DNA of 64,000 nt from Kitasatospora sp. NBC_01287 (lineage in GTDB: Bacteria > Actinomycetota > Actinomycetes > Streptomycetales > Streptomycetaceae), in NCBI RefSeq assembly GCF_026340565.1, contig NZ_JAPEPB010000001.1, positions 2,480,001 through 2,544,000 of the forward strand, written 5' to 3'. Below, piece after piece: positions 35,560 through 45,234 of this stretch (positions are counted from its first letter, which is position 1; each line of letters starts with the position of its first letter). The notes below the pieces were generated by a model that had not been told where the DNA came from, ran no database searches, and saw only the letters and a program-made list of their open reading frames with translations. Position numbers and translations under genes: made by a program.

Positions 35560-36267
35560 ATGAGCGAACGAGTGACTCCCGCACCGGAACGGAAGCGCAG
35601 AAGACCGACCAAGCAGGGGACGGTCCTCTCCGAACAGGTCATCGTCGACACCGCGCTGCGGCTGGTCGGGCTGCACGGCGCGCAGGCGCTCACCGTCCGA
35701 CGCCTCGGCGCCGCGCTCGGCGCCGATCCGAGCGCGATCTACCGGTACTTCCGCGGCATCGACGACCTGCTGCTCGCCATCGCCGACGAGCTGATCGGCC
35801 GCGCCCAGCACGGCTGGCGATCGACCGGCGACTGGCGGACCGACCTTCGCGACATCGGACAGCGCATTCACGCCGCCTACCAGGCACACCCCCAGGCGGC
35901 CATGCTGGCGGCCCACCGCACGACCGGGCGCGACAACGAGACCCGGGCCGTCGAAGCGATCCTCGGCCTGCTGCGATCGGCCGGCTTCCCGGACCCGGAG
36001 GCGGTACGGATCTACCACGCCGTGGTCGACCAGAGCCTCGCCTTCGCCGCCCTGGACGCGGCGGCACTGGCCCTGCCGGCCGCCGCCCAGGCCGCCGACC
36101 TGGACGTCTGGCAGTACCGCTACGCCCACCTGGACCCTGGCACTCACCCCAACATCGCCGCCACCGCCGCGCTGCTGGCCGCCGACATGCAGCTGAGCGG
36201 CTACCCGTTCGCGCTGGAACTGCTGCTCGACGCGATCGCCGCCCGGCTGCCCTCCGACCACCGGTAG
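35560..36267 (+). CDS. TetR-family regulator
   Basis: The 235-aa protein has its HTH at about residues 20-70 (VLSEQVIVDTALRLVGLHGAQAL, RRLGAALGADPSAIYRYFRGID). The C-terminal ligand domain includes QSLAFAALDAAALAL. It lies between the divergent APC permease operon and the FAD oxidoreductase gene and so may control both. A perfect inverted repeat (GTCAAC-atg-GTTGAC) just after its stop is a good operator candidate. Confidence 0.85.
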   Translation: MSERVTPAPERKRRRPTKQGTVLSEQVIVDTALRLVGLHGAQALTVRRLGAALGADPSAIYRYFRGIDDLLLAIADELIGRAQHGWRSTGDWRTDLRDIGQRIHAAYQAHPQAAMLAAHRTTGRDNETRAVEAILGLLRSAGFPDPEAVRIYHAVVDQSLAFAALDAAALALPAAAQAADLDVWQYRYAHLDPGTHPNIAATAALLAADMQLSGYPFALELLLDAIAARLPSDHR

Positions 36268-36274
36268 GTCTTAT

Positions 36275-36289
36275 GTCAACATGGTTGAC
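36275..36289. promoter_or_regulatory. Inverted repeat GTCAAC-N3-GTTGAC before FAD oxidoreductase
   Basis: Perfect 6-bp arms with a 3-nt centre. The right arm overlaps a TTGACG hexamer that could be a -35 box, so a bound repressor would block the promoter. Distance to the gene start is 73 bases. Confidence 0.55.
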
Positions 36290-36361
36290 GTTAGATGGTG
36301 CGCGGCGGTCTGATGGCGCGACCCGGAGGCCTGCCCCTCCTTGCACCGTAGGAGTACCGCC

Positions 36362-37759
36362 ATGGTTGATCCCGTCCGCTCGCTCCAGGACGCCAAGCCG
36401 CTCGCCTTCTGGCTGGACGACCCGGGTCGGCCGCAGGCGGCACCGGCCCTGGTGGCCGACACCCGCTGTGATCTTCTCGTGGTCGGCGGCGGCTACAGCG
36501 GTCTGTGGACCGCCCTGATCGCCAAGGAGCGCGACCCCTCGCTCGACGTCGTACTGATCGAGGCGCAGGAGATCGGGTGGGCCGCCTCCGGCCGCAACGG
36601 CGGCTTCTGCGAGTCCAGCCTCACCCACGGCCTCGGCAACGGCCACCAGCGCTGGCCCGGCGAACTCGCCGAGCTCGAACAGCTCGGGCGGCAGAACCTG
36701 CAGGCCATCGAGGACACGATCAAGCGCCACGGCATCGACTGCGACTGGGAACGCACCGGCTCGGTGACCGTGGCGACCGAGCCCCACCAGGTCGAGGAGC
36801 TGCACGAGTACGCCGCCCTCGCGGCCCAGTACGGCGGTGAGCTGACCGTCCTCGACGCAGACGCCATGCGCGGCGAGATCAACTCGCCGACCTTCCTGGG
36901 CGGCGTCTGGGACAGGGACGGCGTCGCGATGGTCAACCCGGCGCGCCTGGCCTGGGGCCTCAAGCAGGCCTGTCTGAGCCTGGGCGTACGGATCTTCGAG
37001 CACACCGAGGGCATCGACCTCACGGAGTCCGGCGCCGGGATCGCGGTGCGCACCCCGTACGGACAGGTCCACGCGGGGCGCGTCGCACTCGCCACCAACG
37101 TGTTCCCCTCGCTGCTGCGGCGCCACCGCCTGTACACCGTCCCGGTGTACGACTACGCGCTGATGACCGAGCCGCTGACGGACCAGCGCCTGGCGTCGAT
37201 CGGCTGGCAGAACCGCCAGGGCTTCGCCGACAGCAACAACCACTTCCACTACGTCCGGCTCACCACCGACAATCGGATCCTGTTCGGCGGCTACGACGTC
37301 ATCTACCGCTACGGCGCGCGGGTGCGCGCCGAGCACGACCAGCGGCCGCAGACCTTCGCGACGCTGGCCGGGCACTTCTTCGAGACCTTCCCGCAGCTGG
37401 CGGGCGTGCGCTTCAGCCACGCCTGGGGCGGCGCGATCGACACCTGCACCCGGTTCAGCGCCTTCTTCGACCTCTCGCACGCCGGCCGGGTCGCCTACGC
37501 CGCCGGCTACACCGGCCTGGGCGTGGGTGCGACCCGCTTCGGCGCCGAGGTGATGCTCGACCTGCTGGCCGGCGAACGCACCGAGCGCACCGAGCTGGAG
37601 ATGGTCCGGCGCAAGCCCCTGCCCTTCCCGCCCGAGCCGATCCGCTCCGTCGGCATCGGCATCACCCAATGGTCCCTCACCCGCGCCGACCAGCGCCAGG
37701 GCCGACGGAACCTCTGGCTGCGCACCCTCGACCGCCTCGGCCTCGGCTTCGACAGCTGA
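36362..37759 (+). CDS. DadA/PuuB-like FAD-dependent amine oxidoreductase
   Basis: The 465-aa protein starts at ATG 36362 with AGGAG 8 bases upstream. The dinucleotide-binding motif is LLVVGGGYSGLWTALIAKE (GxGxxG near residue 42), followed by IGWAASGRNGGFCESS, the DAO-family loop over the flavin. Further DAO motifs are GRVALATNVFPS and RVAYAAGYTGLGVGATRFGAEVMLDLLAG. This is the gamma-glutamylputrescine oxidase / glycine oxidase branch. With the APC permease, TetR and amidohydrolase it suggests amine or amino acid catabolism; substrate is not proven. Confidence 0.85.
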   Translation: MVDPVRSLQDAKPLAFWLDDPGRPQAAPALVADTRCDLLVVGGGYSGLWTALIAKERDPSLDVVLIEAQEIGWAASGRNGGFCESSLTHGLGNGHQRWPGELAELEQLGRQNLQAIEDTIKRHGIDCDWERTGSVTVATEPHQVEELHEYAALAAQYGGELTVLDADAMRGEINSPTFLGGVWDRDGVAMVNPARLAWGLKQACLSLGVRIFEHTEGIDLTESGAGIAVRTPYGQVHAGRVALATNVFPSLLRRHRLYTVPVYDYALMTEPLTDQRLASIGWQNRQGFADSNNHFHYVRLTTDNRILFGGYDVIYRYGARVRAEHDQRPQTFATLAGHFFETFPQLAGVRFSHAWGGAIDTCTRFSAFFDLSHAGRVAYAAGYTGLGVGATRFGAEVMLDLLAGERTERTELEMVRRKPLPFPPEPIRSVGIGITQWSLTRADQRQGRRNLWLRTLDRLGLGFDS

Positions 37760-37791
37760 CGGACGATCATTTCGACCCGGAGACAACCGAC

Positions 37792-37968
37792 ATGACCCCC
37801 GGCACCCGCGCCACTGACGGACTCACCCCGCTCCGCTATCAGCGGGCCCTCCGGCTGGAACGCGCCGAACACCTCATCGGTCACGGCTCCACCATTGAGG
37901 CCGCGGCCCACGATGTCGGCTTCGAGGACGCCCGGATACTGCGGCGACTGCGGACGCGGAGCACGTGA
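37792..37968 (+). pseudogene. AraC/GlxA-type HTH fragment
   Basis: A 58-codon frame behind GGAG (9 bases) reads GLTPLRYQRALRLERAEHLI and TIEAAAHDVGFEDARILRRL, the second half of an AraC helix-turn-helix pair as in GlxA-type regulators. The sensory domain and first helix-turn-helix are absent. It may be a remnant or, less likely, a working mini-protein. Confidence 0.55.
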
Positions 37969-38151
37969 AGGACCTCCGCCACCAATCCGCCGTGCCCGAC
38001 CGCTGCCGCATCCACCGCCCGGCACGATGACGCCAGCAGCGCGGCCCGACCCACGAGCGGCGACTCAACCGGCGAGACCACAGCGGCGTTCTCCCACCGG
38101 CCCGCCCGTGGGGACAGCGCGGTCGTCAACCGGATGCGCGTGCGCCCCGGT

Positions 38152-38262
38152 TCACGAGAGGGCGCGCCAGGCGGAGTTCAGGGCCTCGCGGAAGCGGTCG
38201 ACCTCCTCGGCGGTGAGCTCGGCGACCATGCGGTCCTCGAGGGCCCTTTCGTCGTTCCTTCC
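38152..38262 (-). pseudogene. Short C-terminal fragment, MarR-like
   Basis: Between in-frame stops the minus strand reads NDERALEDRMVAELTAEEVDRF and REALNSAWRALS, the pattern that ends MarR proteins. It abuts the stop of the substrate-binding-protein gene, with no HTH part. Identification is tentative. Confidence 0.3.
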
Positions 38263-38964
38263 TCAACCGAGGTCCCGGGCGGCCCGCATGCCCTTGGCCC
38301 GCGCCCTCGCCCACAGCTCCTCGGCCTCGAACAGGTCGAGCACCCCGGCCGCTCGGACCGGTTCGGTCGAGGCGGCCAGCACACCCCCGCTGAAGGTCGT
38401 GCTGATCGCGGTGTCGCCGGGCAGCGGACCGACCACGGCCACGCCGGGCAGATCCATCAGCTCACTGTGCTGCTGGAAGGCCAGCTCGGCCCCGCCGGAG
38501 GCGAGCAGGCTGCCGGCCGGGACCCCCGCGGGCGCCTGGACGAGCCGCGGCGCGAGCTGCGCGGCGAGACCCAGCCGGCCCGTCAGCTCGACCAGCGCCG
38601 TACCGCTGGGGCCGGTGGAGTACGCGATCCGCCGTGCGGCCAGCAGGGCCGCCCGCAGGTCGGACTCCGAGGCGAGGGCGGGCAGCGGCGACCCCTCGGG
38701 CACAGCGGCGACCACCTGCGAGACCCACAGCGGGCGCAGCGTGCCGCCGACCAGCAGCCCCGCCCCCGCCAACCCCGCCATCGCGTCCTCGGCGAGCACC
38801 AGCAGGTCGCCCTCGGCTCCTTCGCGCACCCGCCGTGCGACCTCGACCCCGCCGGCCGACTCGAACCGCACCTGCGCGCCGTGGGCACGTCGGAGGTGGT
38901 CGGACAGCTCGGCCAGGAGCTGCCTGGTCGCCATCGAGGACAGGCCGGTGATCTCTCGGGACAC
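38263..38964 (-). CDS. ModA-like substrate-binding-domain protein
   Basis: The 233-aa protein starts at GTG 38964 with AGGAG 7 bases upstream. It has the type II periplasmic-binding fold: LLAELSDHLRRAHGAQVRFESAGG, ARRVREGAEGDLLVLAEDAM, RIAYSTGPSGTALVELTGRLG and GAELAFQQHSELMDLPGVAVVGPLP match the molybdate-binding-like SBP_bac_11 group. No signal peptide is present, so it is probably cytoplasmic and not an ABC partner. It is divergent from the IclR gene of the aromatic operon; a role in sensing or in the missing tautomerase step is speculation. Confidence 0.75.
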   Translation of the reverse strand: MSREITGLSSMATRQLLAELSDHLRRAHGAQVRFESAGGVEVARRVREGAEGDLLVLAEDAMAGLAGAGLLVGGTLRPLWVSQVVAAVPEGSPLPALASESDLRAALLAARRIAYSTGPSGTALVELTGRLGLAAQLAPRLVQAPAGVPAGSLLASGGAELAFQQHSELMDLPGVAVVGPLPGDTAISTTFSGGVLAASTEPVRAAGVLDLFEAEELWARARAKGMRAARDLG

Positions 38965-39039
38965 GTCGTTCTCCTTGTGGGCGGCCGCTGCTACGACGGG
39001 TGAACGGGTGGCTCAATACCTGTCTGCGACACTGACCGC

Positions 39040-39807
39040 GTGAGCGCGACCCGGAGCACGGCGGCTGGAAAAGTTCTCGAAGTCCTCTCGACGTTCGGGC
39101 GCGACTGCCGGTCGCAGACCCTGTCGGAGATCGCACAGCGTACGGGCCTCGCCCTGAGCACCGCGCACCGGGTGGTCGCGGAGCTCGCCGGGTGGGGCGC
39201 CCTGGAGCGCGGCGAGGACGGCTCCTGGCACGTCGGGCTGCGGCTCTGGGAGATCGCCTCGGGCTGCCCGCGCAGCCAGATCCTGCGCGACGTGGCGATG
39301 CCGTTCATGCAGGACCTGTACGAGGCGACGCACGAGAACATCCAGCTCGCGGTGCGCGAGGGCACCGAGCTGGTCTTCGTCGAGCGGATCGCCGGACACC
39401 GCTCGGTGGAGCTGGTGACCATGGTCGGCTCGCGTTTCCCGATCGGCTCCACCGGGATGGGCCGGGTGCTGCTGGCGCACGCGCCGGGCGACATCCAGGA
39501 GGCCGTGCTGGACGCGCCGCTGCGGGCCTGGACCCCGCACACCGTCACCGACCCGAAGACCCTGCGCGCCCAACTGGACCGGATCCGTCGCGAGCAGGTC
39601 TTCGTGAGCGACCGCCAGCTCTCGGAGAGCACCGTCGCGGTGGCCGCACCCGTGCGGATCGGCCGGACCGGCCCGGTCGGCGCCGCGCTCGGGATCGTCA
39701 TCGCGGCGAGCGGCGCGAGCCGCGCCCGCGGCCTGCGGGAGCCGCTGCTGCGGGCCGTGCGCGGCATCTCCGACGAACTCGGCCGACGGGCCGGCGCGGC
39801 GCTCTGA
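39040..39807 (+). CDS. IclR-family regulator of the protocatechuate operon
   Basis: The 255-aa protein (GTG start) has the IclR winged helix at residues 8-65 (AAGKVLEVLSTFGRDCRSQTLS, SEIAQRTGLALSTAHRVVAEL) and the GAF-like effector domain (GTELVFVERIAGHRSVELVT, RFPIGSTGMGRVLLAH, and SESTVAVAAPVRI). IclR proteins such as PobR and PcaR control 4-hydroxybenzoate and protocatechuate genes. It lies just upstream of pobA in the same direction, with a perfect 19-bp palindrome between them, so it most likely controls the operon in response to a pathway compound. Confidence 0.88.
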   Translation: MSATRSTAAGKVLEVLSTFGRDCRSQTLSEIAQRTGLALSTAHRVVAELAGWGALERGEDGSWHVGLRLWEIASGCPRSQILRDVAMPFMQDLYEATHENIQLAVREGTELVFVERIAGHRSVELVTMVGSRFPIGSTGMGRVLLAHAPGDIQEAVLDAPLRAWTPHTVTDPKTLRAQLDRIRREQVFVSDRQLSESTVAVAAPVRIGRTGPVGAALGIVIAASGASRARGLREPLLRAVRGISDELGRRAGAAL

Positions 39808-39826
39808 GCCGGCGATTCCAGAGCGG

Positions 39827-39845
39827 ACTTCCGCCTGGCGGAAGT
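39827..39845. promoter_or_regulatory. 19-bp palindrome ACTTCCGCC-T-GGCGGAAGT before pobA
   Basis: Perfect 9-bp arms around one base, centred 84 bases before the pobA start. Size and placement suit an IclR operator. The cognate protein would be the product of the gene just upstream. Confidence 0.65.
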
Positions 39846-39919
39846 GGTGCTGACCGGTGGAGGTCGCGGATGCCAGCGTTCGGGGTGTTCCGAACCCGCG
39901 CAGCCGCTCAGGAGATCCC

Positions 39920-41131
39920 ATGGCCGAGGCCACCGTCGACACCGTCACCTCGGTACCCGTCGCCGTCGTCGGAGCCGGTCCGGCCGGCCTCATGCTGGCC
40001 CACCTGCTCGGCCGCGCCGGGGTCGACACGGTCGTCGTCGACACCCGAACCCGGCAGGAGATCGCCACCACCCATCGGGCCGGCATCCTTGAGGCCGACG
40101 TCGCCCGGGACCTGGTCGAGACCGGGGTGTCCGACCGCGTTGTGCGCGAGGGCCACGAGCACCAGGGCATCGAACTGCGCTTCGGCGGACGGCCGCACCG
40201 CATCGACTTCAAGGAGCTGGTGGGCGCGTCCACCTGGCTCTACCCGCAGACCGACGTGTTCACCGACCTGGCCGACGCCCGGGAGCGCGACGGCGGCACG
40301 GTCCTGTTCGGGATCGGGGACACCGAGGTCCTCGACATCACCACCGACGCCCCGCGGGTCCGCTGCACCCTGCCCGACGGGAGCCGGCGCGAGATCCGGG
40401 CCCGGTACGTGGTCGGCGCCGACGGTTCGCGCAGCATGTGCCGCGACCTGGTGCCCGAGGACCGGCGGGTGCGCTACGGCAAGGAGTACCCGTTCGCCTG
40501 GTTCGGCATCATGGCGCAGGCTCCGGCGAGCGCGCCCGAGCTGGTCTACGCCCACTCCGGGCACGGCTTCGCGCTGATCAGCCAGCGCACCGCCACGGTG
40601 CAGCGGATGTACTTCCAGTGCTCCCCCGACGAGTCGGTCGACGCCTGGAGCGACGAGCGGATCTGGGAGACCCTCCAGGCCCGGGTGGCCGGGCAGGACG
40701 GCTTCCGCCTCACCGAGGGGCCGGTGCTGGAGAAGACCGTGCTGCGGTTCCGCTCCTTCGTCCAGGAGCCGATGCGCTGGGGCTCGCTGACCCTCGCCGG
40801 CGACGCCGCGCACACCGTGCCGCCGACCGGCGCCCGCGGACTCAACCTCGCGCTGCACGACGTGAAGGTCCTCGCCGACGTCCTGCTGCGGGCCCTCGGC
40901 GGCGAGGGCGACAGCGCGCTCGACGACTACCAACCGCGCGCCCTCCAGCGGATCTGGCGGGCCCAGAACTTCTCCTCCTGGATGACCCGGCTGCTGCACA
41001 CCGAGCCCGGCGACACCTCCTTCGACCTGCGCCGCCGACTCGGCGAGCTCGACAACGTGGCGGGCACCCGGGCCGGCCGCAGGTACCTCGCCGAGCAGTA
41101 CACCGGCTGGCCCACCGGCACCCGGGCCTGA
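39920..41131 (+). CDS. pobA: 4-hydroxybenzoate 3-monooxygenase
   Basis: The 403-aa flavoprotein matches PobA in length and motifs: VAVVGAGPAGLMLAHLLGRAG (FAD GxGxxG, residues 18-23), THRAGILEADVARDLVETG, the DG motif in VVGADGSRSMCRDLV, the strong FQCSPDE stretch, and the GD motif in LAGDAAHTVPPTGARGLNLALHDV. It hydroxylates 4-hydroxybenzoate to protocatechuate with NAD(P)H and O2. ATG 39920 has AGGAG 6 bases upstream. It is the first structural gene of the operon and feeds the fused LigAB dioxygenase. Confidence 0.92.
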   Translation: MAEATVDTVTSVPVAVVGAGPAGLMLAHLLGRAGVDTVVVDTRTRQEIATTHRAGILEADVARDLVETGVSDRVVREGHEHQGIELRFGGRPHRIDFKELVGASTWLYPQTDVFTDLADARERDGGTVLFGIGDTEVLDITTDAPRVRCTLPDGSRREIRARYVVGADGSRSMCRDLVPEDRRVRYGKEYPFAWFGIMAQAPASAPELVYAHSGHGFALISQRTATVQRMYFQCSPDESVDAWSDERIWETLQARVAGQDGFRLTEGPVLEKTVLRFRSFVQEPMRWGSLTLAGDAAHTVPPTGARGLNLALHDVKVLADVLLRALGGEGDSALDDYQPRALQRIWRAQNFSSWMTRLLHTEPGDTSFDLRRRLGELDNVAGTRAGRRYLAEQYTGWPTGTRA

Positions 41132-41169
41132 CCGGGCCCACGACCTCGCACGACTACCAGGAGACCCCC

Positions 41170-42213
41170 GTGATCATCGACTGCCACGGCCACTTCACCA
41201 CCGCCCCACCGCAGTTGGCCGCCTGGCGGGACCGGCAGGTGGCGGCGGCCGGCACCCTGGGCGACGCGCCCGACCCCGACGAGCTGGTCATCACCGACGA
41301 CGACCTGCGCGGCGCGATCGAGGACAACCAGTTGCGGCTGATGGACGAGCGCGGCATCGACCTGACCGTCTTCTCCCCGCGGGCCAGCTTCATGGCCCAC
41401 CACATCGGCGACTTCGAGGTCTCCTCGGTGTGGGCGCGGATCTGCAACGACCTGGTCCACCGGGTCAGTCGGCTCTACCCCGACCGCTTCGCGATGGGCG
41501 CGATGCTGCCGCAGTCGCCGGGCGTCGACCCCGCCACCTGCCTGCCCGAGCTGCGCCGCGCGGTCGAGGAACTCGGCGCGGTCAGCGTCAACCTCAACCC
41601 CGACCCATCGGGCGGGCACTGGACCGCCCCGCCGCTGACCGACCGCAGCTGGTACCCGCTCTACGAGGCGATGGTCGAGTACGACGTCCCCGCCATGATC
41701 CACGTCAGCACCTCGTGCAACCCGGCCTTCCACACCACCGGCGCCCACTACCTCAACGCCGACACCACGGCGTTCATGCAGCTGGTCCAGGGCGACCTGT
41801 TCGCCGACTTCCCGACGCTGCGGTTCGTGATCCCGCACGGCGGCGGCGCGGTGCCGTACCACTGGGGCCGGTTCCGGGGCCTGGCGATGGCGCTCGGCCG
41901 GCCGGACCCGCAGGAGCTGCTGGACAACGTCCTCTTCGACACCTGCGTCTACCACCAGCCGGGCATCGACCTGCTCACCCGGGTGATCCCCAGCCGGGCG
42001 GTCCTCTTCGCCAGCGAGATGATCGGCGCCGTCCGCGGCGTCGACCCGGACACCGGGCACCACTTCGACGACATCCGGCGGTACGTCGACGCCACCCCGT
42101 ACCTCTCCGGCGAGGAGCGGGCCGCGGTCCGGTCCGGCAACGCCCTGCGCGTCCACCCCCGGCTCGCCGCCCGCCTCGCCGCGGCCGGCCGCCCCTGCGC
42201 CGCCGATCGCTGA
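41170..42213 (+). CDS. ligJ: 4-oxalomesaconate hydratase (amidohydrolase family)
   Basis: The 347-aa protein starts at GTG 41170 behind AGGAG. The N-terminal metal motif is VIIDCHGHFTT (HxH at residues 6-8). DLTVFSPRASFMAHHIGDFEVSS, SVNLNPDPSGGHWTAPPL and the metal His in FVIPHGGGAVPYHWGRF fit LigJ-type hydratases, which use an amidohydrolase fold to add water to 4-oxalomesaconate, giving 4-carboxy-4-hydroxy-2-oxoadipate. Context supports this over other amidohydrolases: LigK follows 17 bases later. Confidence 0.88.
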   Translation: MIIDCHGHFTTAPPQLAAWRDRQVAAAGTLGDAPDPDELVITDDDLRGAIEDNQLRLMDERGIDLTVFSPRASFMAHHIGDFEVSSVWARICNDLVHRVSRLYPDRFAMGAMLPQSPGVDPATCLPELRRAVEELGAVSVNLNPDPSGGHWTAPPLTDRSWYPLYEAMVEYDVPAMIHVSTSCNPAFHTTGAHYLNADTTAFMQLVQGDLFADFPTLRFVIPHGGGAVPYHWGRFRGLAMALGRPDPQELLDNVLFDTCVYHQPGIDLLTRVIPSRAVLFASEMIGAVRGVDPDTGHHFDDIRRYVDATPYLSGEERAAVRSGNALRVHPRLAARLAAAGRPCAADR

Positions 42214-43902
<1,689 letters not shown>

Positions 43903-43925
43903 GCACCGCACGATTGGAGACCGGC

Positions 43926-45233
43926 ATGGCGCTGGACAGGACCTACAAGCTGGTCCCGGGGACGACCGTCTTCGACGCCGAGCAGTCCGCCAAGGGGTAC
44001 CACCTCAACCAGTTCTGCATGTCGCTGATGACCGCGGAGAACCGCGCGAGCTACCTCGCCGACGAACGCGCCTACCTCGATGCGTGGCCGCTGCGCGAGG
44101 AGCAGAAGCAGGCCCTGCTCGACCGCGACCTCAACGCCGCGATGCGTGAGGGCGGCAACATCTACTTCCTCGCCAAGTGGGGCGCCACGCTGGGGCTTTC
44201 GTTCCAGCAGATGGCGGGCTCGATGACCGGCATGACCGAGCGGGAGTACCGCGACATGATGGTCGGCGGCGGCCGCTCCATCGAGGGCAACCGGATCGAC
44301 CACGCCGTCCTCGAAGCGGCTCACGCCGACTCGGCGCCACCGGCCGAGCACGCCGTCGTCACCGGCGCGGTCTTCACCTCGCACGTGCCGGCGATCGGCG
44401 CGGCGATGGACCACCACAAGACCGAAGAGCCCTACTGGAAGCCGGTCTTCGACGGCTACGAGTACTCCAGGCAATGGCAGCGGGAGAACCTCCCCGACGT
44501 GATCTTCCTGGTCTACAACGACCACGCCAGCACCTTCGACCTGTCGCTGATCCCGACCTTCGTGCTCGGCACCGGCGCGGCCTACGCCACCGCGGACGAG
44601 GGCTACGGCCCCCGGCCCGTCCCCGGCATCGAAGGCGACCCGGACCTGGCCGCGCACATCGCGCACTCGCTCGTCCAGGACGACTTCGACCTCACCCTGG
44701 TCAACGAGATGACCGTCGACCACGGCCTGACCGTCCCGCTGTCGCTGATGTTCGGCGACGTCGAGCAGTGGCCGTGCAAGGTGATCCCGTTCCACGTCAA
44801 CGTGGTGCAGTACCCCGTGCCCTCGGGCGCCCGGTGCTTCGAGCTCGGCCGGGCACTGCGCCGGGCCGTCGAGTCCTACGACCGGCCGCTGAAGGTCCAG
44901 GTGTGGGGAACCGGCGGCATGAGCCACCAACTGCAGGGCCCCCGCGCGGGCCTGATCAACCGCGACTGGGACAACGCCTTCCTCGACCGCCTGGTCGAGG
45001 ACCCGGCCGGCCTCGCGCAACTGCCGCACCTGGACTACGTCGAACAGGCCGGTTCGGAAGGCATCGAGCTCGTCATGTGGCTGATCGCCCGCGGGGCGAT
45101 GAGCGACATCGACGGCGGCGGAACGGTCGAGACCAAGCACCGCTTCTACCACGTTCCGGCGTCCAACACCGCCGTCGGCCACCTGATCCTGGAGAACCAC
45201 CCGCGGGCCGAAACGCCCGGCACGGAGGAATGA
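43926..45233 (+). CDS. ligAB: Protocatechuate 4,5-dioxygenase, fused alpha-beta (LigA-LigB)
   Basis: The 435-aa protein joins both subunits of the type II extradiol dioxygenase. Residues ~1-120 are LigA-like (SAKGYHLNQFCMSLMTAENR, GNIYFLAKWGATLGLSFQQM, GMTEREYRDMM); residues ~140-425 are LigB-like (VVTGAVFTSHVPAIGAAMDH with active-site His, VYNDHASTFDLSLIPTFVLG, LVNEMTVDHGLTVPLSLMFG, VWGTGGMSHQLQGPRAGLIN). Fe(II) ligands His-His-Glu are thus present. It opens protocatechuate between C4 and C5. Order alpha then beta differs from DesB gallate dioxygenase, where the LigB-like part comes first. GGAG lies 7 bases before ATG 43926. Gallate is an alternative substrate. Confidence 0.9.
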   Translation: MALDRTYKLVPGTTVFDAEQSAKGYHLNQFCMSLMTAENRASYLADERAYLDAWPLREEQKQALLDRDLNAAMREGGNIYFLAKWGATLGLSFQQMAGSMTGMTEREYRDMMVGGGRSIEGNRIDHAVLEAAHADSAPPAEHAVVTGAVFTSHVPAIGAAMDHHKTEEPYWKPVFDGYEYSRQWQRENLPDVIFLVYNDHASTFDLSLIPTFVLGTGAAYATADEGYGPRPVPGIEGDPDLAAHIAHSLVQDDFDLTLVNEMTVDHGLTVPLSLMFGDVEQWPCKVIPFHVNVVQYPVPSGARCFELGRALRRAVESYDRPLKVQVWGTGGMSHQLQGPRAGLINRDWDNAFLDRLVEDPAGLAQLPHLDYVEQAGSEGIELVMWLIARGAMSDIDGGGTVETKHRFYHVPASNTAVGHLILENHPRAETPGTEE

Positions 45234-45234
45234 C

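Noticed and set aside
31631..35563. 1310-codon plus-strand frame over the amidohydrolase and permease genes
   Set aside because: Only its first part matches an integrase remnant; the remainder is antisense shadow of two well-supported minus-strand genes.
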